DNA from: Thermonema lapsum
GTDB lineage: Bacteria; Bacteroidota; Bacteroidia; Cytophagales; Thermonemataceae
Reading direction: 5' to 3'
DNA length: 64,000 nucleotides
Assembly (NCBI RefSeq): GCF_011761635.1
Contig: NZ_JAASRN010000001.1
Location: 641,846 to 705,845, forward strand
In this document: positions 53,134 to 62,334 of the stretch, piece by piece
Position numbering within the stretch: the stretch's first letter is position 1
Layout of the letters: the number at the start of each line of letters is the position of its first letter
Program-made: the position numbers and the translations under genes
The notes under the pieces: model-generated
Database searches by the model: none
Seen by the model: the letters and a program-made list of their open reading frames with translations, nothing else
Told to the model about the DNA's origin: nothing

Positions 53134-54087
53134 TTATGGTCTATATGCCACTCCCACCCCCACAGCAGGGAAGTTGCCAAGGTTACGGAATTGCCCATGG
53201 TAGTTAATCCCCCAATACAGGCGCACATAAGTAAAAGTATTGCTCAATGCGTTGTCGTTGCTACGCCAACGATAGCCTGCCAACAGATTCACGCAAGGTT
53301 CATAAGCTTCTTGCTGCACGTGTTCAATCCAGAGGCTGCCACGCTTCTCATACCAGGGGTAGGTATAACGTACTCTTAAACTCAGGTCTATAGACAGAAT
53401 CCACAAACCACCATATCCCAAGAAAGAAGAAGGATTCTGCCACTGGTACTGAAAATAAGGCTCAGCACTGCGATAAGAAGGGGGCACTTTGGAAGTATCG
53501 CTTTCCAGCGGGTCAGCTCTTACCATCCCTTTTAATCAAGAGAACAATATCCATTGCTTCATAACTTACATTGATACGAGTAATAGGCAGGGCATTGCGC
53601 AAACGCTCTATGGTCAGTTCATCGCCCAAGTGGGTGCTCTCATGCAGCAACGGAAGCCAACGAATACCTACATTGCGAAAAGGCATATTAGACAACTCAA
53701 AAAAAGCATTCCACTCGAGCACCCCCACCCGGTAGTCAGTATTCAAGATGGGCGAAGTGCGTGCTTCAAGAAAATCAAACCAAACGGAGAAAGAAAGAGG
53801 CATGGATACAGCCCAACGCCATTTGTTGCCATGGTGCAGTGCTACGGGTAATGCAATGCCCAAAATAGGCTCATTGTAAAGTACAAAGCGGCTTTTTTCA
53901 GTACGGATATCGTAATCGTCTTTGGCAGGCATAAGACTAAAGCCTATGCGAGTTACAGGAGCATAGTGGTCAGCATAGAGCGGTGCATTGAAATCTCGTT
54001 TTTTAAAAATACAGTTTGAGCAAATGCACTACACGACCATAAAAGCACTACACAAAGCACCAAAAGATTTACTAGAAGCTTTTTCAT
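53134..54087 (-). pseudogene. outer membrane beta-barrel-type protein, two apparent frameshifts
   Basis: From ATG 54087 a signal peptide is read (MKKLLVNLLVLCVVLLWSCS then AFAQ), but the frame closes at 53953. One extra A in the A6 run near 54000-54005 would join it to KRDFNAPLYADHYAPVTRIG and the open frame down to 53513. That frame closes at GKS-stop, while a third frame, from 53526, carries on with MVRADPLESDTSKV to a barrel-like end, AVGVGVAYRP, at 53134. The break lies near AAAAGGG (about 53530). Joined, the three parts give a secreted protein of about 310 aa with alternating beta strands. Alternatively the last two frames are separate genes overlapping by 14 bp. Own promoter at 54121. 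Confidence 0.65.
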
Positions 54088-54120
54088 TGTTAATTCCCCT
54101 GCTACGATAGCCTGCAAATT

Positions 54121-54128
54121 CAAATATA
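54121..54128 (-). promoter_or_regulatory. -7 promoter element (TATATTTG)
   Basis: TAnnTTTG on the minus strand, 34 bp before the ATG at 54087 of the broken beta-barrel gene. Confidence 0.55.
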
Positions 54129-54263
54129 AAGCAATTTTCGCCAATGCTCGGAATGACAAAAGGGGATTAACCAAAAACAAGCTAAACACACAGGAGGAGC
54201 AAATGCAAAAGAGGGAGCGCCCTATCTGGTACACCCCCTCTAAAAGCTAAAGGAATAGCATAC

Positions 54264-56318
54264 TTACCAGATTTTCACCCTTTCTTCCGGCTTGCGGTAC
54301 ATTTTATCCCCTTCTTTACAACCAAATGCTTCATGGAATTCAGGTAGATTGGAAAGTGGACCATTCACACGGAAGCGTGCCGGTGAATGGGGGTCTACCA
54401 ACACCTGTTGTTTAAGATACTCTTCACGGGCATTGGTGCGCCACACTTGCGCCCAAGAGATAAAGAAGCGCTGCTCGGGCGTAAAGCCATCGATGCGTTT
54501 ACGTTCTTTGCCTTCCAGAGCTTTTTGCAAAGCGGTGTAAGCAATAGCCAAACCGCCCAAGTCAGCAATGTTTTCGCCAAGAGTCAAATCGCCGTTCACC
54601 TTCACGCCGGGCAACACCTCATAAGAAGAGAATTGTGCCGACAGTGCCTGCGCACGTTCTTTGAAGCGTTCGGCATCTTCGGGCATCCACCAATCACGCA
54701 AGTTGCCCTCGGCATCGTATTGGCGCCCTTGGTCATCGAAACCATGGCTCAATTCATGCCCTATGACTGCCCCCATGCCGCCATAGTTTACAGCGTCGTC
54801 GGCATTGGGGTTGAAGAAAGGAGGCTGCAAGATGCCCGCCGGGAAAACGATTTCATTCATGGGCGGATTGTAGTAGGCGTTCACCGTGGGTGGAGTCATG
54901 AACCACTCGGTTTTATCGACAGGCTGTCCCAAGCGCTTCACTTGACGCTCGAACTCAAAGCGATGGGTATTCTTCACGTTTTGCCAATAGTTGTCGCGCA
55001 CAATCTCTAAGCCGGTGTAATCCTTCCATTTGTCTGGGTAACCTATTTTGCGCTTAAAGGCAGCTAGTTTTTTCAATGCTTCTTCTTTGGTTTTTTCACT
55101 CATCCAATTCAACGACTTGATGTGCTGCTCGTAGGCATACTGCAAGTTGTCTATCATCTCCATCACTTTAGCTTTGGCTTCGGGAGGAAAGGCTTTCTGT
55201 ACATACAATTGCCCGAGCGCTTCGCCTACGCCCTCGTCCACGCTTGCCAACACGCGCTTCCAACGCTCTTTATTTTGCTTTTGTCCACGCAAGGTTTTGC
55301 TGTAAAACTCAAAATGAGCTTGCGCAAACTCATGATGCCAATAAGGAGCGCCATTGTTAAGGGCGTGTGCTTTGAGGTAAGTTTTCAAATCTTCCAGTGG
55401 GGTTGTTTGCCAGATACGTGCCACTGCCTTCAAAAAAGCAGGCTGCCCTACAATCACCTCTTTGGCTTGTGTTGCCCCTGCCAAAGCCAATGCTTTTTGA
55501 ATAGAGAAAGGCTTAGCCAGTGCTTCGACCTCCGCTATGCTCATTTTGTTGTAATTGGCAATGGGGTCACGCAGTTCTACCCGTGACTTGGAAGCCTCTG
55601 CCAAAGCTTTTTCTATGCCAAATACAATCTCAGCCGCTTGTTTGGCAGCCGTTTCGTCGCTGCCCGACAACTGAAAGAGTTTAGTCAAATAAGCCTTGTA
55701 CGCTTCGCGTATCTTTTGTTTGTCTTCGTCTTCTTTGAGGTAATAATCGCGGTCGGGCATGCCTAAGCCTCCTTGATAAATATACACAGCATATTGCTCG
55801 CTGTTTTTCTCGTCGGGCATCACAAAGAGTGAAAGCATGGCACGGCTGCCGTTTTTCTTCTGCTCTACCCATTGTTGCAGCAACTCTTCTTTGCTTGAAG
55901 CTGTTTCTATAGCCTTCAATTCGGCTTTTACCCACTTAGGTGCTTCCTTTTCTATAGTGAGCGAGTCCATACCTGAAGCATAAAAGTCGCCCACCAACTG
56001 CTCGTTACTTCCTTTGGGCGCCTTGGCTTCGGCAGCTTTTTCGGCTATTTCTTTCAAAATCTTTTGATTGCGCTCATACACTTCGTTGAAGCTACCCCAA
56101 CGGCTCTCTGTCTCGGGGACAGGGTTTTTCTTTATCCATCCCCCATTGACATACTGAAAAAAGTCTTCGCAAGGCGACACGGTGGTGTCGAAGTTCGACA
56201 GGTCGATAGGTGGGGCAGCTGCTACTTCCGTAGAATCTATTTGTTGTTTGTCTTCATTTTTTTGCTGGCAAGCCCCTAAGACGGCAGTCAAAGCCAGCGC
56301 ATAATACCACTGCTTCAT
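54264..56318 (-). CDS. M13 family zinc metallopeptidase (neprilysin/PepO-like), lipoprotein
   Basis: 684 aa from ATG 56318. Lipoprotein signal ending VLGAC (Cys about 17). The N-terminal half is the M13_N domain (SNFDTTVSPCEDFFQYVNGG; ESRWGSFNEVYERNQKILKE). The catalytic domain has NAYYNPPMNEIVFPAGILQP, VIGHELSHGFDDQGRQYD (HExxH, around residue 520, with the neighbouring catalytic Glu), GENIADLGGL (third zinc ligand Glu) and the C-terminal DPHSPARFRVNGPLSNLPEF, all typical. It probably degrades peptides in the periplasm. Promoter element at 56346. Confidence 0.96.
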   Translation of the reverse strand: MKQWYYALALTAVLGACQQKNEDKQQIDSTEVAAAPPIDLSNFDTTVSPCEDFFQYVNGGWIKKNPVPETESRWGSFNEVYERNQKILKEIAEKAAEAKAPKGSNEQLVGDFYASGMDSLTIEKEAPKWVKAELKAIETASSKEELLQQWVEQKKNGSRAMLSLFVMPDEKNSEQYAVYIYQGGLGMPDRDYYLKEDEDKQKIREAYKAYLTKLFQLSGSDETAAKQAAEIVFGIEKALAEASKSRVELRDPIANYNKMSIAEVEALAKPFSIQKALALAGATQAKEVIVGQPAFLKAVARIWQTTPLEDLKTYLKAHALNNGAPYWHHEFAQAHFEFYSKTLRGQKQNKERWKRVLASVDEGVGEALGQLYVQKAFPPEAKAKVMEMIDNLQYAYEQHIKSLNWMSEKTKEEALKKLAAFKRKIGYPDKWKDYTGLEIVRDNYWQNVKNTHRFEFERQVKRLGQPVDKTEWFMTPPTVNAYYNPPMNEIVFPAGILQPPFFNPNADDAVNYGGMGAVIGHELSHGFDDQGRQYDAEGNLRDWWMPEDAERFKERAQALSAQFSSYEVLPGVKVNGDLTLGENIADLGGLAIAYTALQKALEGKERKRIDGFTPEQRFFISWAQVWRTNAREEYLKQQVLVDPHSPARFRVNGPLSNLPEFHEAFGCKEGDKMYRKPEERVKIW

Positions 56319-56345
56319 AATCATGAAATGTTGTTTTGGTTTTTA

Positions 56346-56353
56346 CAAATCTA
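56346..56353 (-). promoter_or_regulatory. -7 promoter element (TAGATTTG) for the M13 peptidase
   Basis: TAnnTTTG on the minus strand, 28 bp before the ATG at 56318. The rest of the gap to 56618 shows no gene. Confidence 0.55.
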
Positions 56354-56618
56354 AGAATTAACGAAGTAAATGGGCTATTATTTCACGTACTTTACAAAAC
56401 AAAATATGGCATAGGCAAAAAGATGATTTCATAGGCTCAGCATCTCTTGCCTGTGGGGCGTGGCGTTATATGAAATGCCCATTTGTTGCTACTGACAACA
56501 GGGCTTTGTGGCAACTGACTGGCACATGAGCGCCACAACCTTCCCCGAACGATTGCTTTTGAGAGAGCAAAAAGAGTTTTTTCATTGACTGCCATTTTGT
56601 ATCTTGAAAGAAAAAAAG

Positions 56619-57173
56619 ATGAGTAAGCAAAAGGCACATTGGCTTCAACGTCTGCAAAGCATGAACCAAGAGCTTGAAGCGTTTTTGCGCAATATAGAAG
56701 CCTACAACGAACAAGAATTGCATTTTAAACCGGCAGAGGATGCATGGTCTATAGCTCAGGTAATCAATCACCTGGTGTTGGGTGAAACCGGTACCATGAG
56801 CTACATTCAAAAGAAATTATCGTATGGACCACCACCTGAGCTCACACTGCTGCATCGCCTGCGTGGGCAGCTGTTGAAACTGATGCTTTCGCTTCCGCTA
56901 AAGTTCAAAGCGCCTGCGGTAGTCAGCCACCTGCCCGAACAGCCCGATGTAGCTGCTTTGATAGAACAATGGCGTAACACACGCCGGCAAATGGAGGAGT
57001 TCATAAAGAATATGCCAGAAGAATACGAGCACAAAGCACTTTTCAAGCACCCCATTTCCGGGCGCATGGGTATGGGTGAAATTCTCTCTTTTTGGGAAGA
57101 GCATCTGCGCCACCATATCCGGCAAATCAAGCGCATTGAGCAACGTTTGGCAGCAATCGCCAGCAAAACATAG
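56619..57173 (+). CDS. DinB/YfiT-like four-helix protein
   Basis: 184 aa from ATG 56619. Features of the DinB superfamily: HFKPAEDAWSIAQVINHLVL with the first metal-binding His (NHL), the middle helix VAALIEQWRNTRRQMEEFIK, HPISGRMGMGEILSFWEEHL and HLRHHIRQIKRIEQ with the HxxxH ligands. These are nickel/zinc-binding, often thiol-dependent enzymes; the activity of this one cannot be told. Monocistronic, convergent with lptC; a shared stem-loop lies between. Confidence 0.88.
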   Translation: MSKQKAHWLQRLQSMNQELEAFLRNIEAYNEQELHFKPAEDAWSIAQVINHLVLGETGTMSYIQKKLSYGPPPELTLLHRLRGQLLKLMLSLPLKFKAPAVVSHLPEQPDVAALIEQWRNTRRQMEEFIKNMPEEYEHKALFKHPISGRMGMGEILSFWEEHLRHHIRQIKRIEQRLAAIASKT

Positions 57174-57175
57174 AA

Positions 57176-57209
57176 CACGTCTGTGGCTGTTTCAAGCCAC
57201 ACAGACGTG
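57176..57209. terminator. stem-loop between convergent genes
   Basis: CACGTCTGTG (57176-57185) pairs with CACAGACGTG (57200-57209), plus an inner GCT/AGC pair. No strong T tract on either side. Confidence 0.55.
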
Positions 57210-57238
57210 CTTGGTACAGAAGACAACGATGCCTTGCC

Positions 57239-57817
57239 CTATTCCACCTCTTCATCAAGGGTAATGATGCCAGTAGGTTTCTGTATTTCATAATAAGAGA
57301 AGTCCTCATTGGCAACTAAGCCCTCCCCTTTGATGATTTCTGTGGGGGTAGTGATGATAACAAATTTATCGGTGTAGATTTTCTTGTCTTTAGGCGACCA
57401 GAAGAGTTCTTCGGTTTGTAGGCTTTTGTTTTCTTTCAAGTCTTTCACCCACACCTCGCCTACTACCCGGTAAAGCTGTTTTTCTTTGTAATAGTAGCCT
57501 TGTCTTGCCGATAGTACCGCTTTGGGGCGTGTGTAGTCATCAAAAAAGGTAACTTTCACTCCCTCGGGGTAATCTATATTGCCATTCTCATACTGCGCCT
57601 GCTTCTTGCCCTCAAGCTTGATTTTCACTTTGGCAGAATCGCTGTACAAAGACACTATATTTTCACTTTCTATGAGTGGACCACTGTATACCTTCATCTC
57701 CTTGATGCCTTTTTTCCGCTCTTCGTCGCAAGCAAACACAAGAAAAAGGGAAACACCCAAAAAAAGGCACCGGACAAGGGCTTGCCCCCATCCGATGCCA
57801 CTGCTCGTGTATTTCAT
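57239..57817 (-). CDS. lptC: LPS export system protein LptC
   Basis: 192 aa from ATG 57817. An N-terminal signal/anchor (about 12-30, with FACDEE, possibly a lipobox) and a single OstA-like beta-jellyroll: GPLIESENIVSLYSDSAKVK, YPEGVKVTFFDDY, SARQGYYYKEKQLYRVVGEV and SLQTEELFWSPKDKKIYTDK. LptC passes LPS from LptB2FG to the periplasmic bridge. The length fits Bacteroidota LptC. It is the last gene of the large leftward unit, 14 bp after the TPR gene. Confidence 0.9.
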   Translation of the reverse strand: MKYTSSGIGWGQALVRCLFLGVSLFLVFACDEERKKGIKEMKVYSGPLIESENIVSLYSDSAKVKIKLEGKKQAQYENGNIDYPEGVKVTFFDDYTRPKAVLSARQGYYYKEKQLYRVVGEVWVKDLKENKSLQTEELFWSPKDKKIYTDKFVIITTPTEIIKGEGLVANEDFSYYEIQKPTGIITLDEEVE

Positions 57818-57831
57818 GTCGAAAACAGAAA

Positions 57832-59151
57832 TTATAAGTCGCTCAACTGAGGAATCGTAACGGTTTCGCCAATCCAACAATTGATGGTAACGTTCTTACC
57901 TGCCATACCTTCGGTAAATACCTCTTCTTTGGTGGGGAAGTATTTACGGGCAAGTGCCATTTTCTGGCTGTTGCCTGCGCGCTTATACATATTGTAGGCG
58001 GCGATAGCATAGGCTTTTTGCTCTACGGGGTTTTCGCCACTGCTGCACTCCGAACCGCTTTTCAAGTACAGGTCGCCGATGGTGGTGTAAGCCAATGGCG
58101 CTTCGTTCGGGTCAAGCTCTGCCAACTTGAGGGCATAATTGCGGCAAGCTTGCTTGGCACCAGTACGTAAGGTCAAGCCCATCAGCTCTTTATATACTTT
58201 GGCTTTCTCTTCGTTCGTAGCAGCCAAGCCCAATGCTTTTTGATATACTTCCATGGCTTTGGCTGTCTGATTTTTCGATTCATAAAGCGTAGCTACGACA
58301 ATGGCGTTGTTGTAGGTAGGCTCTTCACGGAACAGGTAATCCATAGTTTCTAAAAACAGGTTGCTGTTGTAGCACTGGGCAGCCTTCATAATATCACGAA
58401 TTTGAGCAGCCATTTCTTTGTTGGGCGACTGACGGAACTTGTTACTGAAGATGCTTTCTATCTGTGCACAATCAAGCTTCACATATTGCATAAAGTAGGC
58501 ATCTATGTTCTTTTCGGCGTCTTGCCATTGCTTTTTAGTTTGTTCGTCTCTGGCAGCTACCAAGCCCTTAGCAATAAGGTCTTTGCAGGTAAGATATATG
58601 TTCACTACTTTGGCATTGTCTATTTTCTTTTGATTGAGCAGGTTAATGGCTACCAAAAGATAGAACTGCACATTGGCAGGATAGGTATTAGGACCATTCA
58701 ACTCAATAATGCGCTCATAAAGCTTTCGCAATTCTTCCATCTTTTCGGGCTTCTGATAGTAGAAGTTATAGGCATAGTAGCCCTTGTAGTTGAGCGTAGT
58801 TGCCTCATTATTGAAGTATTTGATAGACTGGTCGAAGATAGTCATCAAGGTATCTTGATAAGCTTCTTTTACAGCAGGGTCTTGTGTTTTCTGAATACGC
58901 GCATAATATGCACGGATTGCATCGGTATAGAGGAAAGCTCCTAAGTCAGGGGCATTTTTCAGCAGCCAGCTGATGGCATCCACGGCACCTTCCGGTCGAT
59001 TAAATACATTTATTTCATCGCGGTAAAAAGCCACCTTCTCCATAGCCATCTGACGCAGCGCTGTATCTTCGGGCCAGTTGGGTTGTTGAGCCTGTGCCAT
59101 ACCAAGCACATATGTAAGTATCAAGGCGAGTGTAACAAACCACTTTTTCAT
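57832..59151 (-). CDS. secreted TPR-repeat protein
   Basis: 439 aa from ATG 59151 (MKKWFVTLALILTYVLGMAQ). The mature protein is alpha-helical with degenerate tetratricopeptide repeats throughout; clearest at about 275-400 (NNAIVVATLYESKNQTAKAM, EVYQKALGLAATNEEKAKVY, GDLYLKSGSECSSGENPVEQ). Paired Cys at about 215 and 270 and at 330-375. In Bacteroidota this gene commonly lies between an outer membrane protein gene and lptC, as here. A role in envelope assembly is inferred from that position only. Confidence 0.85.
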   Translation of the reverse strand: MKKWFVTLALILTYVLGMAQAQQPNWPEDTALRQMAMEKVAFYRDEINVFNRPEGAVDAISWLLKNAPDLGAFLYTDAIRAYYARIQKTQDPAVKEAYQDTLMTIFDQSIKYFNNEATTLNYKGYYAYNFYYQKPEKMEELRKLYERIIELNGPNTYPANVQFYLLVAINLLNQKKIDNAKVVNIYLTCKDLIAKGLVAARDEQTKKQWQDAEKNIDAYFMQYVKLDCAQIESIFSNKFRQSPNKEMAAQIRDIMKAAQCYNSNLFLETMDYLFREEPTYNNAIVVATLYESKNQTAKAMEVYQKALGLAATNEEKAKVYKELMGLTLRTGAKQACRNYALKLAELDPNEAPLAYTTIGDLYLKSGSECSSGENPVEQKAYAIAAYNMYKRAGNSQKMALARKYFPTKEEVFTEGMAGKNVTINCWIGETVTIPQLSDL

Positions 59152-59208
59152 AACATACATCGTTTTGATTTTTAAAAGATTTTAATGCGCATATAGCTGT
59201 TCAGGATT

Positions 59209-60471
59209 TTAATCGTATTTCGGTCGTTTAAACCACATCAAGTCATTCATGGACACCCCAATACCCAGCTGTACGAAACGTTCTTGCAATCCGTTCTTTT
59301 CTACAGTACCGCGCTGCCCCAGTGATAAGTTCCAGTGCAGATAAGTGAAGCGTACTGGGCTTACTCCTACAGGCATAGACATGCCAAAATTGATGCCAAA
59401 CTCTTCTACTCTGTTTCCGCCCAACTCGTAAGGAAGCTGTCGGTAGTTCACTCCTACACGATAAGAAATACGCTCAAAGAAGTTGTCTACAGAACGAAAG
59501 TTGGGTGTATATACCCCACCGACGGCTACTTCCATGGTGTTGTTGAAGTGGCTGTTTTTGTCTAGAAAACGGTAATCACTCCATTTTTCCATGCTTAACT
59601 CAGCACCTATCATCCACTTGGTTGGTTCTTCAAGGCTCACCCCCAATGCCCAGCGGTTGGGCAGCACGATGGTGCCCACCTCTCCTTCGTAAAGTGTGTC
59701 CACGGTGATGGTAGCCCCCACCTCCGAGCGTCTTTCTATGGACTCAAAGCGATTGGTGTTCAGCTGGTTTCTATACGTATAAGTGGCGCCGATGTTCAGG
59801 TTTCTTTTTTTGCCTATCTCTTTATTCCAAAAGACACCGGGCGTTACTGCCCACCCTTTGGGGTTCAGTCGGTTGTAATATACTACTTGGTAATCACGGT
59901 CAGCGGTATAAACCATGCTTTGCGTTTCGCTTTCAAGCGCACCAAACATATAATTGCCACGCACGCCTACCGAGAGCGATTTGGTCAACTGCACGCCATG
60001 CGCCCAAAAGAGCGTGTTAATTCCCCCTATTGATTGAGACCGGTACTCTACTTCAAAAGGAGTACCCTCTACAGGCTCCACATTACGGGTACGAAAGTTC
60101 ATTTGAGTATAGGGCATCAAACCGAAAGCGGTAGACCAACGCTTGGAAATAGAAAGGGTCAAAGAGAAGTAATCGACATTGGCGCCAAAGTCTGTTTGTG
60201 CTCGGTTGTTGTCTTCCATCCACACATAACGTGCGCCCGCTGCAGCATCAAAAATAGTATTTTTGTTTTTTGAAAGAAGGGCAGGGTTCTTAATGTTTCC
60301 GGTAAGGAACTCTCCGTAGGCTATTCCCAATCCACCCATGGCTTGTTGTGGGGCAAAAGTTTCGGGCATAAAATTACCGATACCCACAAGAGAATAAGGT
60401 GAGCTTTGAGCCCAAAGGCAAGTCAATGGCAGGAAGGCAAGTAGAAAAGTGTTAAGTATATTTTTTTGCAT
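59209..60471 (-). CDS. FadL/OmpP1-like outer membrane beta-barrel protein
   Basis: 420 aa. Signal peptide ending LWAQ. The mature N-terminus (SSPYSLVGIGNFMPETFAPQ, QAMGGLGIAYGEFLTGNIKN) gives the GGxGxA...N(P/A)A pattern of FadL-like barrels; then many amphipathic strands (YFSLTLSISKRWSTAFGLMP; VGVNYRQLPYELGG; FTYLHWNLSLGQRGTVEKN). Probably an outer membrane channel for hydrophobic molecules, though the substrate is unknown. Its start overlaps the end of coaX by 20 bp. Confidence 0.85.
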   Translation of the reverse strand: MQKNILNTFLLAFLPLTCLWAQSSPYSLVGIGNFMPETFAPQQAMGGLGIAYGEFLTGNIKNPALLSKNKNTIFDAAAGARYVWMEDNNRAQTDFGANVDYFSLTLSISKRWSTAFGLMPYTQMNFRTRNVEPVEGTPFEVEYRSQSIGGINTLFWAHGVQLTKSLSVGVRGNYMFGALESETQSMVYTADRDYQVVYYNRLNPKGWAVTPGVFWNKEIGKKRNLNIGATYTYRNQLNTNRFESIERRSEVGATITVDTLYEGEVGTIVLPNRWALGVSLEEPTKWMIGAELSMEKWSDYRFLDKNSHFNNTMEVAVGGVYTPNFRSVDNFFERISYRVGVNYRQLPYELGGNRVEEFGINFGMSMPVGVSPVRFTYLHWNLSLGQRGTVEKNGLQERFVQLGIGVSMNDLMWFKRPKYD

Positions 60472-61189
60472 TGTAGTTTAAAATTCGGTTCAGCCCAAGT
60501 AGTACCAATTTTGGCTCTGCGAAGTTATGAAATTTTAGTTGTTTTTTAAAGAACAAAGCATCGCCTCCACATAAAATTACCTGTAAGTTGGGGTAGTCTT
60601 TTTTAAAAGATTCCACAAAGAATGTAATTTCACCGACTACGGCATGCACAGCACCCGCTTTCATCGCTTCTGTGGTGCTGCGCCCTACCAGCGGCGGGAG
60701 CTCTTCTTCTATGCTCCACTCTAAATGCGGCAGGCGTGCCGTAAAAGCATGCATGGCTTGCAGACGCAGACGCACCCCGGGCGATATGATGCCTCCGGGG
60801 AATTCTCCTGCTTCCGTCACCAAGTCATAGGTGATGCAGGTGCCTATGTCTATCACCAATACGGGATGTTCGGGAAAAAGTGTATGCCCTCCTACAGCGG
60901 CTGCCACACGGTCCACTCCCAAGGTGTGTGGTGTGTGATAAGTAATGCGAATGGGCAGTTCACTCTCATGAGAAAGTTGCATTTTCACGCCTGGGATGTG
61001 AGCCGTAGGCAGGTCTTCCAGTCTATACCTGCCTACAGAGGCAACTATCAGATGGCGGATATGAGACTGAGCCTTCAGCCATTCGTGCAACTGCCAGAAC
61101 TCATCAAACTCAAAATATTGCCATAGTTTATTCTGTTCAAAGACACCCACTTTTATACGGGTATTGCCTATGTCAATACCTACATTCAT
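60452..61189 (-). CDS. coaX: type III pantothenate kinase
   Basis: 245 aa. CoaX phosphorylates pantothenate in the first step of coenzyme A synthesis and needs a monovalent cation. Seen: GIDIGNTRIKVGVF (phosphate 1 loop), HTLGVDRVAAAVG, VLVIDIGTCITYDLV (phosphate 2 loop, with the usual DxGT), GGIISPGVRLRLQAMHAFTA and GAVHAVVGEITFF. The ATG shares the sequence ATGA with the stop of the upstream kinase gene, so translation is probably coupled. It is followed by the FadL-like gene with a 20-bp overlap. Confidence 0.96.
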   Translation of the reverse strand: MNVGIDIGNTRIKVGVFEQNKLWQYFEFDEFWQLHEWLKAQSHIRHLIVASVGRYRLEDLPTAHIPGVKMQLSHESELPIRITYHTPHTLGVDRVAAAVGGHTLFPEHPVLVIDIGTCITYDLVTEAGEFPGGIISPGVRLRLQAMHAFTARLPHLEWSIEEELPPLVGRSTTEAMKAGAVHAVVGEITFFVESFKKDYPNLQVILCGGDALFFKKQLKFHNFAEPKLVLLGLNRILNYNAKKYT

Positions 61190-62328
61190 GAGCTACGCTT
61201 TTCGTCTTTACCAGTTTTTCCCAGATGCAAGCCTTTTCCGCGCAACGTAGGCTTTTTAGGCAGTCCGATATGTGCTTCTTTCTTGTCCGTTTCTTCATCA
61301 CCTGTTGTTTTTGTAGTTACTCCGGTGGACTTGCGCAGCAAGGTGCCCTTCAACGAAGGGCTTGACACTACGTTGCTTTCTTTGTCTTCTTCTTTTTTGT
61401 ATGGTAAAGGCTTTGGCGCCCGCTCATAGGGTTCATCGGTATTGATGGCTTTCAGCACCTCAAATACTTCTGAAATGGCAGGACGCTCATGAGGATGTAA
61501 ACGCAGCATGTCATTGACCAGACGCTTCAGTTTATAAGGCACCTCTGCCCCCGACAGGCGCAAAGTATGCCCTGCTAAGACTGCCAAGCCGGGATAACTG
61601 TACTTTGCAGGATATGCTGGCAGCTCACCGGTTAAATACAAGCAGAAAACAAGTCCTAAAGAAAAAATATCGGCTTTATCGGTCAGCATTTCGGGCTTAA
61701 CAGCCTCGCTGCCCTGTACATAAGCCGCCACCTCTGGAGCATAAAAGACCATATCGCCCACCAGCTCTTCGGACAGTTCCGGTGGTTGTCCTATAAAGTA
61801 GCTGTTATCAAAGTCGATGAGCTTGGTAGTGTATAACCTAGCTTTAGTTTCTTTGATGAGGATGTTATCGGGCTTAAGGTCGCCGTGCACGATGCCAGCG
61901 CGGTGTAGTATCTGCAATGAATGGGCAACGGTTTTGAGAATCAACAAGCGGTTGCTCAAAGGCAAGCGGCTGATGTCTATGGGGGCAAGCGAAGCCGTAT
62001 CCACTTTTTCGGTTACTTTGTAATAGGTAGTTCCCTCCCGAAAAAAATCGAGTGTAAAGATAAGATTGCCACCTTTTCCGCAGCGCTCGTTGATGCGTTC
62101 CATCAAGGCACGGTGATGCTTCTCGAAGCGCTCACATGCCAGCCTTTTTCTTTCTTTCGATTTTGCACTTCCCGGTGCGTCTTCCGTCGGGTATTTGGGT
62201 GAAAGGAACTCCTTGATAAAGTACTCTTTGCCACCTTTTTCAGCAAAAGACCACTTGCTCAGTCCCCCGCCGGCTGTCGAGAAGTCGCGCAAAATACGAT
62301 AGCCATGGATGATGTCCCCTTTTTGCAT
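61186..62328 (-). CDS. Hanks-type protein kinase of a TerY-P-like triad
   Basis: 380 aa. Kinase domain about 8-290: glycine-rich region STAGGGLSKW, ATP-anchoring Lys39 in YFIKEF, catalytic loop VHGDLKPDN (His148, Asp150, Lys152, Asn155; HGD instead of HRD) and the metal-binding motif DFD (172-174) in place of DFG, followed by YAPEV. The tail (about 300-380) is polar, Lys/Thr-rich and probably disordered, and could be a phosphorylation target. No membrane segment. It sits 6 bp after a PP2C phosphatase gene and overlaps coaX by 4 bp, in the order vWA - phosphatase - kinase. Confidence 0.9.
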   Translation of the reverse strand: MQKGDIIHGYRILRDFSTAGGGLSKWSFAEKGGKEYFIKEFLSPKYPTEDAPGSAKSKERKRLACERFEKHHRALMERINERCGKGGNLIFTLDFFREGTTYYKVTEKVDTASLAPIDISRLPLSNRLLILKTVAHSLQILHRAGIVHGDLKPDNILIKETKARLYTTKLIDFDNSYFIGQPPELSEELVGDMVFYAPEVAAYVQGSEAVKPEMLTDKADIFSLGLVFCLYLTGELPAYPAKYSYPGLAVLAGHTLRLSGAEVPYKLKRLVNDMLRLHPHERPAISEVFEVLKAINTDEPYERAPKPLPYKKEEDKESNVVSSPSLKGTLLRKSTGVTTKTTGDEETDKKEAHIGLPKKPTLRGKGLHLGKTGKDEKRSS

Positions 62329-62334
62329 TGCCCC

